This document shows positions 23,549 through 31,104 of a DNA stretch of 64,000 nucleotides, one piece after another. Every line of letters starts with the position of its first letter. The first letter of the stretch is position 1. Location of the stretch: positions 310,001 to 374,000 of the forward strand of contig NZ_JNZY01000001.1 of assembly GCF_000717655.1 (NCBI RefSeq), given 5' to 3'. Source of the stretch: Streptomyces katrae (GTDB lineage Bacteria; Actinomycetota; Actinomycetes; Streptomycetales; Streptomycetaceae). The notes under the pieces were generated by a model. The model saw only the letters and a program-made list of their open reading frames with translations, made no database searches and was not told where the DNA came from. A program made the position numbers and the translations under genes.

Positions 23549-25306
23549 GTGCCACTCGTGCGGATCGGACTGCTCACGGAAGGTGGTTATCCGTATGCGA
23601 CGGGAGAGGCGAGGCTGTGGTGCGACCGGCTGGTCCGCGGGCTGCCGCAGCACGAGTTCGAGCTCTACGCACTGAGCCGCAGCGCCGAGCAGGAGGAGCG
23701 CGGCCGGGTCGTCCTCCCCGAGCACGTCACCCGCGTCTGGACCGCCCCGCTCTGGGCCCCGGCGGACGACGGCCGCACGTACTCCCGGCGTGAGCGCCGG
23801 CGTTTCGCCGAGTGCTTCAAGGACCTGGTCCGCGGGATCTGCGCGGGCGAGCCCGAGCGCTTCGCCGCCGGCCTGTACGGGCTCGCCGAACTCGCCCGGG
23901 AACAGGGCGGGTTGTACGCGGCCCTGCGCTCCGAGACCGCGGTCCGGACGGTGGAGTCGGCCTGCCGGGCCCCCGGCGCGCTGCGCTCCGTCCAGCGCGC
24001 CCAGGTGGCCGACCTGCTGGACTTCGTCGACGAACTGGAGCGGCTGCTGCGGCCGTTGTCCCTCGACTGGTACGAGGACCTGCGCGAGGTCGACGTCTGC
24101 CACGCGGCCGCGGGCGGGGTGGCCGCGCTCCCCGGCCTGCTGGCCAAACGCTTCTTCGGGGTCCCGCTGCTGGTCACCGAGTACGGGGTCCAGCTGCGGG
24201 CCCACTACCTGGAGCACTCGGCGGACGCTTCCCCCGGGCAGGGAGGCCCCGGGGGCACGGGAGCGGGCCGAGGCGCCCCCCGGCCCGCCGTCCGGGCCCT
24301 GCTCGCGGCCTTCCACATGCGGCTGGCGGCCGAGATCTACGCCCGGGCCGACCTCCTGACCCCCGGCAACGCGCACGCCCGGCGCTGGCAGGAGCGCTGC
24401 GGCGCCACACGGGACCGGCTGCAGACGGTGTACCCGGGGATGGAGGCGGACCGATTCGCCGCCGTCGGCGAGGACCCGGACTGCGGGGACCCGGACACCC
24501 TGGTCTGGGTCGGCCGGATGGAGCCCGCCAAGGACCTGATCGCGCTGCTGCACGCCTTCGCCGAAGTGCGCAGGGCCGCCCCGGACACCCGGCTGCGGAT
24601 CTTCGCGACCGCCGTGGTCCCCGGCTACCTCGCCGACTGCCGCTCGCTCGCCGCGCAGCTCTTCCCCGACGAGGCCGCCGACGCCGTCACGGCCGGGGAG
24701 AACCCCGTCACCTTCGAGGAGATCGGCGGGCCCGAGGCCCCCTCGCCGGCCGACGCCTACGGCTGCGGGCGGGTGGTCGTGCTGTCCTCGGTGATCGAGG
24801 GCTTCCCGATCAACCTCGCCGAAGCGATGCTCTGCGGCCGGGCCACCGTGTCCACCGACGTCGGCGGCGTGTGCGAGGTCATCGGCGGCACCGGCCTCGT
24901 CGTCCCGCCGCGCAATCCGCGGGCGCTGGCCGACGCCTGCCTGTCGCTGCTGAGGGACCCCGAGCGGGCCCAACGGCTCGGCGCGGCCGCCCGGGCCCGG
25001 GCCCTGGAGCTGTTCACCGTCGAGCAGAACGTGGCCGCCTTCAAGGAGATCTACCTGCGGCTGCTGGCCCGCGGACCGGCACGGCCCGACGGCGGGATCC
25101 CCTTCGAGCAGCCCCCCGAGGCCCGGGTCCCGGGCCACTGGACGAGCCCCACCTGGGCCGCTGCGGCCGCGGCTGCGGACCGGGCACCGGCGGCCCCGGC
25201 CGGCGCGCCGGGCGCGGGTCCGGGCGCGGGCGAGGCTCCGGGCGGCGCCGGCCCGGCTCAGGCCCGGACCCCGGCCACCACCACGACCACGGAGGCGACG
25301 GTATGA
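23549..25306 (+). CDS. PelF-like glycosyltransferase (DUF3492 + GT4)
   Basis: A 585-aa cytoplasmic glycosyltransferase. The N-terminus RIGLLTEGGYPYATGEARLW matches the DUF3492 domain of PelF, the enzyme that polymerises the GalNAc-rich Pel polysaccharide from UDP-sugars. The GT4 donor-binding domain is C-terminal, with VWVGRMEPAKDLIALLHAF (about residue 318) and SSVIEGFPINLAEAMLCGR (about 415). The E-x7-E type motif is in EGFPINLAE. The last 75 residues are a Pro/Ala/Gly/Thr-rich tail absent from typical PelF. A Gly-rich insert lies near residue 230. GTG 23549 or GTG 23558 could be the start; both have G-rich leaders. The ATGA overlap with the next gene shows tight coupling. Substrate choice is inferred from the family. 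Confidence 0.8.
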   Translation: MPLVRIGLLTEGGYPYATGEARLWCDRLVRGLPQHEFELYALSRSAEQEERGRVVLPEHVTRVWTAPLWAPADDGRTYSRRERRRFAECFKDLVRGICAGEPERFAAGLYGLAELAREQGGLYAALRSETAVRTVESACRAPGALRSVQRAQVADLLDFVDELERLLRPLSLDWYEDLREVDVCHAAAGGVAALPGLLAKRFFGVPLLVTEYGVQLRAHYLEHSADASPGQGGPGGTGAGRGAPRPAVRALLAAFHMRLAAEIYARADLLTPGNAHARRWQERCGATRDRLQTVYPGMEADRFAAVGEDPDCGDPDTLVWVGRMEPAKDLIALLHAFAEVRRAAPDTRLRIFATAVVPGYLADCRSLAAQLFPDEAADAVTAGENPVTFEEIGGPEAPSPADAYGCGRVVVLSSVIEGFPINLAEAMLCGRATVSTDVGGVCEVIGGTGLVVPPRNPRALADACLSLLRDPERAQRLGAAARARALELFTVEQNVAAFKEIYLRLLARGPARPDGGIPFEQPPEARVPGHWTSPTWAAAAAAADRAPAAPAGAPGAGPGAGEAPGGAGPAQARTPATTTTTEATV

Positions 25307-26199
25307 CCCTGGACGAAGCCGCCCCCGTCGCCCCGGCCCCCCGCCGCAGGGCCGGCGGGGATCCCGTCAAGACACTGCTGCACCGGCACCGGGCGCTCTG
25401 CGAGCGGGCCGTGGACCCGCTGGAGATCGCCGCCGGGCTGGAGGTGCAGGGCATCACCGACCGCACCGCCGCGCGCTTCCGGCACCGGGACGTGTTCTCG
25501 CTGGCCGAGGAGCTCTACGCCCGCACCCCGCGCGGGGACGAGCCGGCCGCGCCCCGTGCCGTCCGCCCGTCCGACGCCCGGGCGTTACGCGGCTTCGGGT
25601 ACGCCCTGCTCCCCGGGGCCCTCGCGCTCGGGGCGGCTGCCGCCGGGGTTCCGTACGCCGGGCCCGTCGCCGTACTCGCCACCGTCGCCGCCCTGGTGTG
25701 GCCCCGGCGGACGGGGCGGGCCGCCGCGGGGCGGTTCCCGTACGCCGCGCTGCTGCTCGCCGCGGCCGTCGTCGGCTGGGCGGTGCACCGCCACGGGACG
25801 CCCCTCGGAGTCGGACTCGCACTGGCCGCGGCCCCCGGCCACCTGGTCGGCGCCGCGTACGCCGCCCGCGCCCGGAGCCGGCTCGCCGCCAGCCGCGCCC
25901 TGGAGGACTTCGCCGACCGGGCCCGGCCGCTGCTGGTCGCGACCGCCCTGGCCTTCGCCGCGACCGCCGCGGGGGCGGCCGCGCTCGCCGGGACCCCGCC
26001 GGGCGTGGCCGTACCGCTCGCCGTACTGCTCTTCCTGACCCGGCTGCTGCTCGTGCACGGCGCCCCGCGCGGGCCCGTCGCCGCAGCCCTGGCCCTCGCC
26101 CTGGTCCCGACCCCGCCGGCGGTGACCGCCGCCGCCGCGGGGCTCCTCGTACACGCCGTCCTCGTGCTGTCCCGCGCGTCCGCGCACGCCCGGTCCTGA
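25303..26199 (+). CDS. polytopic membrane protein with a TTA codon
   Basis: A 298-aa protein with an N-terminal cytoplasmic segment of about 95 residues (including DPLEIAAGLEVQGITDRTAA) and about eight hydrophobic helices (for example YAALLLAAAVVGWAVH, PLLVATALAFAATAAGAAAL, GVAVPLAVLLFLTRLLLV). I recognise no family; by context it may be the export or assembly component of the polysaccharide cluster, a role PelG fills elsewhere. ATG overlaps the glycosyltransferase stop (ATGA). Codon 95 is TTA (25585-25587), a very rare leucine codon in Streptomyces that needs the bldA tRNA, so production may be limited to late development. I saw no other in-frame TTA in this cluster, though my scan was by eye. 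Confidence 0.75.
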   Translation: MTLDEAAPVAPAPRRRAGGDPVKTLLHRHRALCERAVDPLEIAAGLEVQGITDRTAARFRHRDVFSLAEELYARTPRGDEPAAPRAVRPSDARALRGFGYALLPGALALGAAAAGVPYAGPVAVLATVAALVWPRRTGRAAAGRFPYAALLLAAAVVGWAVHRHGTPLGVGLALAAAPGHLVGAAYAARARSRLAASRALEDFADRARPLLVATALAFAATAAGAAALAGTPPGVAVPLAVLLFLTRLLLVHGAPRGPVAAALALALVPTPPAVTAAAAGLLVHAVLVLSRASAHARS

Positions 26200-26288
26200 G
26201 CCGGAGCGTCCCCTTACCGCCGCCGCTTTCCGGAGCCGTACCCACCCCTACCCCCGACCCCCCTGCCCATCGACCAAGGAGACACAGG

Positions 26289-26327
26289 ATGACCGGCCAG
26301 CCAACCAACCGAGGGACCGCGCGATGA
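26289..26327 (+). CDS. 12-codon leader ORF before the epimerase gene
   Basis: A short ORF encodes MTGQPTNRGTAR. It has the best Shine-Dalgarno of the region (AAGGAGA, seven bases upstream), and its stop overlaps the epimerase ATG as ATGA. The arrangement suggests that translation of the leader delivers ribosomes to the epimerase start, or that leader translation regulates it. The peptide contains no run of a single regulated amino acid, so classical attenuation is unlikely. An alternative is that the ATG here is a fossil start. Confidence 0.6.
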   Translation: MTGQPTNRGTAR

Positions 26328-27379
26328 GGGTGCTGCTGATCGGAGCCAACGGATACCTCGGTCGCTACGTCGCCGACCGGCTGCTCGCCGACCCCGCCGT
26401 CCAGCTCACCGCCCTCGGCCGCGGCGACGACGCGGACGTCCGCTTCGACCTCGCCACCGGCAGCCCCGGCGCCCTCACCCGGTTCCTCGACGCCGTCCAT
26501 CCGGGCGTCGTCATCAACTGCGCCGGCGCCACCCGCGGCGGGGCCCGGGAGCTGACCCGGCACAACACCGTCGCCGTGGCCACCATCTGTGAATCCCTGC
26601 GCCGCAGCGGCTGCGGGGCCCGCCTCGTCCAGCTCGGCTGCGCTGCCGAGTACGGTCCCAGCCAGCCCGGATCGTCCACGGCCGAGGACGCCGTGCCGAG
26701 ACCGGGCGGACCGTACGGCGTGAGCAAGCTCGCCGCCACCGAGCTGGTGCTCGGCTCGGGGCTGGACGCGGTCGTCCTGCGGATCTTCTCGCCCGTCGGA
26801 CCCGGCACACCCGCCGGATCCCCGCTCGGCCGGCTCGCCGAGGCCATGCGGCGCGCGATGCAGAACGGGGACGGCGAGCTCAAGCTCAGCGGGCTCGGGG
26901 TCCAGCGCGACTTCGTGGACGTACGGGACGTGGCGCGGGCCGTGCACGCCGCCTCGCTCTCCGCCGCCCAGGGCGTCGTCAACATCGGCACCGGGCGCGC
27001 GGTCCGGTTGCGCGACGCGGCGGCGGTACTGGCCCGGGTCGCCGGGTACGGAGGCGCCCTGCACGAGCTCGACGTACCGCAGCACGGGCAGGGACACGGC
27101 CACGGACCCGGTCACGGCGCCGGGCACGGCGTCGGCCACGGGCTCGGGCCCCAGGGCCGCTCGCCCGGGCTCGCCGCCATCGGCGCCCCGCGCTCCGAGG
27201 CGACGGCCGAACAGCTCGCCGCCGGCGGCGCGGCGCCGGCGTACCCGTACCCCGACGGCTGCGGCGCCTGGCAGCAGGCCGACGTGCGCACGGCCCGGGA
27301 CCGGCTCGGCTGGCGGCCCCGGATCAACCTGGAGGAGTCCCTCGCGGACATCTGGATGGAGGCGGCGTGCCGCATCTGA
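26324..27379 (+). CDS. NAD-dependent nucleotide-sugar epimerase/dehydratase
   Basis: A 351-aa extended SDR enzyme. The Rossmann motif LLIGANGYLGRYVADRL is at residues 4-20. The catalytic Tyr-x3-Lys is in GGPYGVSKLAATEL (about residue 132), and the conserved RDFVDVRDVARAVH segment is near 200. These suit a UDP-sugar 4-epimerase or related enzyme, which could supply GalNAc-type precursors to the neighbouring glycosyltransferase. A His-Gly tract (QHGQGHGHGPGHGAGHGVGH, about residues 252-271) interrupts the C-terminal domain and is not part of the family fold. ATG 26324 overlaps the stop of a 12-codon leader ORF. The end overlaps the spherulin-like gene by 13 bases. Confidence 0.85.
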   Translation: MRVLLIGANGYLGRYVADRLLADPAVQLTALGRGDDADVRFDLATGSPGALTRFLDAVHPGVVINCAGATRGGARELTRHNTVAVATICESLRRSGCGARLVQLGCAAEYGPSQPGSSTAEDAVPRPGGPYGVSKLAATELVLGSGLDAVVLRIFSPVGPGTPAGSPLGRLAEAMRRAMQNGDGELKLSGLGVQRDFVDVRDVARAVHAASLSAAQGVVNIGTGRAVRLRDAAAVLARVAGYGGALHELDVPQHGQGHGHGPGHGAGHGVGHGLGPQGRSPGLAAIGAPRSEATAEQLAAGGAAPAYPYPDGCGAWQQADVRTARDRLGWRPRINLEESLADIWMEAACRI

Positions 27380-28116
27380 CGACGGCAGCCACGGCGGCCG
27401 CCGCGACCGGGGCGGGCCGCCTCGGCCTCGGCGCCCCCGGCTACGCCCACCCGCTGCTCGCCCCGGTCGAATGGGCCGAGCTGACCCGGCCCGGGACCCC
27501 GCTGCACTGGACGGTGCTCAATGTCACGGACGGGCCGGGCGGCCGGCCCGACCCGCACTGCACGGAGGCTGCCGCCAAGCTCCGGGAGGCCGGCGGCACC
27601 GTGCTCGGTCATCTCGCGATGCGAGACGGGACGCGGTCGTTCGGCGAGCTCGTCTCCGACGCCCACCGCTTCCTCGACTGGTACCGGGTGGGCGGCTTCT
27701 ACCTGGCCGACGCCCCGGCGGACGAGGCCGAACTGGCCGAGGTGCGCCGGGTCGCCGACACCCTGCGCGGGCTCGGCGACGGCCTCCGTATCGTGCTGGG
27801 ACACGGCACGCACCCGCACCAGGGCTATGCGGAGGCGGCCGACCAGCTGGTCACCTTCTCCGGGGCCTGGGCGGACTACCGCTGGTCGCAGGTGGCGGAG
27901 TGGACCGCCGAGTACCCGCCCGAGCGCTTCTGCCACCTGGTCCACGGGGTGCCGCGGACGCACCTGGAGGAGGCCGTCCGGATCGCCCGCTGGCAGGGCG
28001 CCGGCACGGTCTGGTTCACGGACCGGGGAGGCGCCGCCGGGCGCGATCCGTGGGCCTCGATGCCCGCGTACTGGGACGAAATCGTCTCGCGGATCGGGAC
28101 GGGTGTCTCGGAATGA
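27367..28116 (+). CDS. spherulation-specific family 4 (GH135-like) protein
   Basis: A 249-aa protein of the spherulin-4 family (PF12138). Supporting segments are LHWTVLNVTDGPGGRPDPHC, the GTVLGHLAMRDGTRSFGELV strand-loop-helix, VGGFYLADAPADEAELAEV and FCHLVHGVPRTHLEEAV. The fungal member Sph3 (GH135) cleaves galactosaminogalactan, which fits a cluster making an amino-sugar polymer. The acidic catalytic position, usually FFDE in the family, reads LADA here, so activity is uncertain. No signal peptide is visible, so it may act inside the cell. GTG 27367 lies within the end of the epimerase gene, so the two are coupled. Confidence 0.78.
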   Translation: MPHLTTAATAAAATGAGRLGLGAPGYAHPLLAPVEWAELTRPGTPLHWTVLNVTDGPGGRPDPHCTEAAAKLREAGGTVLGHLAMRDGTRSFGELVSDAHRFLDWYRVGGFYLADAPADEAELAEVRRVADTLRGLGDGLRIVLGHGTHPHQGYAEAADQLVTFSGAWADYRWSQVAEWTAEYPPERFCHLVHGVPRTHLEEAVRIARWQGAGTVWFTDRGGAAGRDPWASMPAYWDEIVSRIGTGVSE

Positions 28117-28156
28117 AAAGGGGCGTGGCAGTGTTACGCGACAGAACAACCTACAA

Positions 28157-28184
28157 ATGCTCCCCGCGCCCGCGGGGATGACCC
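28157..28184 (+). repeat. solitary type I-E CRISPR-repeat-like hairpin
   Basis: A 28-base stretch beginning ATGCTCCCCGCG and ending GCGGGGATGACCC matches the form of type I-E CRISPR repeats of actinobacteria: a CCCCGCG-CC-CGCGGGG palindrome followed by ATGACCC. Only one copy exists here and no cas genes are in the window, so it is not an array. It lies in the moeZ leader, with the GGAG ribosome site starting one base after it. Confidence 0.45.
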
Positions 28185-28194
28185 TGGAGTCCCC

Positions 28195-29373
28195 GTGTCG
28201 CTGCCACCCCTGGTCGAGCCAGCTGCTGAGCTCACCGTTGACGAGGTCCGCCGGTACTCGCGTCACCTGATCATCCCCGACGTCGGGATGGACGGCCAGA
28301 AGCGCCTGAAGAACGCCAAGGTGCTGGCCGTGGGTGCGGGCGGACTCGGCTCCCCCGCCCTCATGTACCTGGCCGCGGCCGGTGTGGGCACGCTGGGCAT
28401 CGTGGAGTTCGACGAGGTCGACGAGTCGAACCTGCAGCGCCAGATCATCCACAGCCAGTCGGACATCGGCCGCTCCAAGGCCGAGTCCGCCCGTGACAGC
28501 GTGCTGGGCATCAACCCGTACGTGAACGTGGTCCTTCACGAAGAGCGGCTCGAGGCCGAGAACGTGATGGAGATCTTCAGCCAGTACGACCTCATCGTCG
28601 ACGGCACGGACAACTTCGCCACGCGCTACCTCGTCAACGACGCGTGCGTACTGCTGAACAAGCCGTACGTGTGGGGCTCGATCTACCGCTTCGACGGCCA
28701 GGCCTCGGTCTTCTGGTCCGAGCACGGGCCGTGCTACCGCTGCCTGTACCCGGAGCCCCCGCCGCCGGGCATGGTCCCGAGCTGCGCCGAGGGCGGCGTG
28801 CTGGGCGTGCTCTGCGCCTCCATCGGGTCCATCCAGGTGACGGAGGCCATCAAGGTCCTCACCGGCGTCGGCGAGCCGCTGGTCGGCCGCCTGATGATCT
28901 ACGACGCCCTGGAGATGCAGTACCGCCAGGTCAAGGTCCGCAAGGACCCCGACTGCGCGGTGTGCGGCCCGAACGCGACGGTCACCGAGCTCATCGACTA
29001 CGAGGCCTTCTGCGGCGTCGTGTCGGAGGAGGCGCAGGAGGCGGCGCTCGGCTCCACGATCACTCCGAAGCAGCTCAAGGAGTGGATCGACAACGACGAG
29101 CCGATCGAGATCATCGACGTCCGCGAGATCAACGAGTACGAGATCGTGTCGATCCCCGGCGCGAAGCTGATCCCCAAGGGCGAGTTCCTGATGGGCACCG
29201 CCCTCCAGGACCTCCCGCAGGACAAGCGCATCGTCTTGCACTGCAAGACGGGTGTCCGCAGTGCGGAAGTCCTCGCGGTCCTGAAGTCGGCGGGCTTCGC
29301 GGACGCGGTCCACGTCGGCGGCGGCGTGATCGGCTGGGTCCACCAGATCGAGCCCGAGAAGCCGGTCTACTAG
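28195..29373 (+). CDS. moeZ: adenylyltransferase/sulfurtransferase MoeZ
   Basis: A 392-aa two-domain enzyme that adenylates and then sulfurates ubiquitin-like sulfur carriers (MoaD, ThiS, CysO) for molybdopterin, thiamine and thioamide products. The E1-like ThiF domain spans residues 1-250, with the nucleotide loop GAGGLGSPALMYLAAAGVG (about 45-63) and R-rich LQRQIIHSQSDIG. Its structural zinc pairs are CYRCLYP and CAVCGP. A rhodanese domain (residues 290-390) carries the sulfur-accepting Cys350 in LHCKTGVRS. Length and domain order match actinobacterial MoeZ (Rv3206c). The start is GTG 28195, with GGAG six bases upstream. The CRISPR-repeat-like hairpin in its leader might affect mRNA structure. 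A 14-bp terminator follows. Confidence 0.95.
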   Translation: MSLPPLVEPAAELTVDEVRRYSRHLIIPDVGMDGQKRLKNAKVLAVGAGGLGSPALMYLAAAGVGTLGIVEFDEVDESNLQRQIIHSQSDIGRSKAESARDSVLGINPYVNVVLHEERLEAENVMEIFSQYDLIVDGTDNFATRYLVNDACVLLNKPYVWGSIYRFDGQASVFWSEHGPCYRCLYPEPPPPGMVPSCAEGGVLGVLCASIGSIQVTEAIKVLTGVGEPLVGRLMIYDALEMQYRQVKVRKDPDCAVCGPNATVTELIDYEAFCGVVSEEAQEAALGSTITPKQLKEWIDNDEPIEIIDVREINEYEIVSIPGAKLIPKGEFLMGTALQDLPQDKRIVLHCKTGVRSAEVLAVLKSAGFADAVHVGGGVIGWVHQIEPEKPVY

Positions 29374-29385
29374 TCACGTCCCGGA

Positions 29386-29417
29386 GGGGCCGTTCCGCGC
29401 AGCCGCGGAACGGCCCC
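29386..29417. terminator. strong bidirectional terminator
   Basis: A perfect 14-bp stem (GGGGCCGTTCCGCG / CGCGGAACGGCCCC) with a four-base loop, between moeZ and the convergent lipoprotein gene. Confidence 0.88.
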
Positions 29418-29425
29418 CCGGTGCG

Positions 29426-31021
29426 TCAGGCGCCCTGTGACCGGGGCTCCGGTGCGACGGGAGTCCCGGAGGGGTTCGGCGAAGCGGTGCAGACCGTGTC
29501 GGCGGCGGGGACCTTCCCGTCCAGCAGGTAGGAGTTCACCGCCTGCTGCACGCACTTGTCGCCGCTGTTGTACGCCCCGTGCCCCTCGCCCTTGTACGTG
29601 AGCTCCACACCGACGCCGGGGCCGAGCCGCTCCACCATCTTGCGGGCGCCCTCGTACGGGGTGGCCGGGTCGCCGGTGTTGCCGATCACCAGGACGGGCG
29701 CGGCGCCGGGGGCCGAGACGTCCGGGGTCTCCCAGGCGCCCGGGACCGGCCAGTCGGTGCAGCTCATCAGGGCCCAGCCGAGGAAGTCCCCGAAGACGGG
29801 GGAGGCGGCGCGGAAGGCGGGCAGCTTCGCCTTCGTCTGCTCGAGCGTGAACCGGTCCCTGAAGTCGGCGCAGTTGATCGCCGTGTTGGCGGCGCCGATG
29901 TTGCTGTAGTGCCCCTGCTGGTCACGGCCGTTGAGCGCGTCGGACAGTGCCATCAGCAGCTGCCCCTGCCCGCCGTCGGCCTCGTCCAGCCCCTGCTCCA
30001 GCAGCGGCCACAGTTCCTGGGAGTACAGGGCCTGCGCGATGCCGTTGGTCGCGGCGGAGTCGGTGAGCATCCGCGTGCCGATGCCGGGGATGGGCTTGTC
30101 GGCCAGGCTCTTCTGCAGCTTGATGATGTTGTCCTCGATCTCCTTGGCGGTGCTGCCCTGGAGCCGGCACTCGTCGCCGCGGTTCACGCAGTCCTGCGCG
30201 AAGTTGCCGAGGGCCAGCTGGAACCCCTTGGCCTGACCCAGTGCCCCCTCTTCGGAGGTCTTGGTCGGATCGACGACGGCGTCGAAGACGGCCCGGCCGA
30301 CGTTCTTCGGGAAGAGGTGGGCGTAGACCCCGCCGAGCTCGGTCCCGTAGGAGATCCCGAAGTAGTTCAGCTTGTCGTCGCCGAGGGCCTGGCGGATCCG
30401 GTCGAGGTCGCGGGCGGCGTTCTCGGTGCCGACGTACGGCAGCAGGCGGCCGGAGTTGTCCTTGCAGGCCTGCTGGTACTTGTCGATGTTGCCGACGAAG
30501 GCCTTCTCCTCGGCCGGTGTCTCGGGACTCGAGTCCTGGGCGTAGTAGGCGTCGAGCTGCTTGTCGTCCTCGCACCGGACGGGGGCGCTGCGGCCGACGC
30601 CGCGCGGGTCGAAGCTCACGAGGTCGTACCGCGAGCGGAGTGCCTCGTACTCCTTGGCGGCGCCCGGCAGCGTACTGATCCCGGACCCCCCGGGTCCGCC
30701 GAAGTTGAACACGAGCGAGCCGAGCCGCTTGCCCTTGTCCCGCGCCTTGGCCCGGATCAGCGCGAGCGGAATGGTCTCGCCCTCGGGCTTGGCGTAGTCG
30801 AGGGGCACCTGGAGCGTGGCGCACTCCCAGTCCTTGGGCGGCGCCTGGCCCCCGCCTTGGGCGACGGTGGGCGCCTCGCACTCCCCCCACTTCAGCGGGG
30901 CGGCCCCGGGCGTCCCGCCGGCCTCGGGCTTGCCGGAACCGCTGTCGGAACAGCCACTGACCCCGGCCAGCCCAAGGGCAGCCACAACGGCAACGGCACC
31001 CCGCACCACGTTTCGACCCAT
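29426..31021 (-). CDS. secreted alpha/beta-hydrolase lipoprotein (tripeptidyl-aminopeptidase-like)
   Basis: A 531-aa exported hydrolase. The signal AVVAALGLAGVSGC ends in lipobox GVSGC (Cys near residue 24). The TAP-type alpha/beta fold shows NFGGPGGSG (oxyanion loop, about 109), DPRGVGRS, the nucleophile in FGISYGTELGG (Ser near 222), the acid in IGNTGDPATP (Asp near 445) and His in GEGHGAYNSG (near 480). Cysteines in the cap probably form disulfides. Relatives such as SlpD/SlpE and Tap release tripeptides from secreted proteins in Streptomyces. A CAGGAT box ends six bases before the ATG, so it may be leaderless. It converges on moeZ. Peptidase activity is a family inference. Confidence 0.87.
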   Translation of the reverse strand: MGRNVVRGAVAVVAALGLAGVSGCSDSGSGKPEAGGTPGAAPLKWGECEAPTVAQGGGQAPPKDWECATLQVPLDYAKPEGETIPLALIRAKARDKGKRLGSLVFNFGGPGGSGISTLPGAAKEYEALRSRYDLVSFDPRGVGRSAPVRCEDDKQLDAYYAQDSSPETPAEEKAFVGNIDKYQQACKDNSGRLLPYVGTENAARDLDRIRQALGDDKLNYFGISYGTELGGVYAHLFPKNVGRAVFDAVVDPTKTSEEGALGQAKGFQLALGNFAQDCVNRGDECRLQGSTAKEIEDNIIKLQKSLADKPIPGIGTRMLTDSAATNGIAQALYSQELWPLLEQGLDEADGGQGQLLMALSDALNGRDQQGHYSNIGAANTAINCADFRDRFTLEQTKAKLPAFRAASPVFGDFLGWALMSCTDWPVPGAWETPDVSAPGAAPVLVIGNTGDPATPYEGARKMVERLGPGVGVELTYKGEGHGAYNSGDKCVQQAVNSYLLDGKVPAADTVCTASPNPSGTPVAPEPRSQGA

Positions 31022-31104
31022 GCCCCCATCCTGCGTGCCCCCCGCACCCCTCGCCCCCGCGCTGACCCATTCGGGTCGCCGTGGTCAGAGACGACCTGGC
31101 GGCT

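Noticed and set aside
28120..28200. CRISPR array
   Set aside because: Only one repeat-like unit is present, there is no second copy at spacer distance and no cas gene in the window; kept only as a solitary element.
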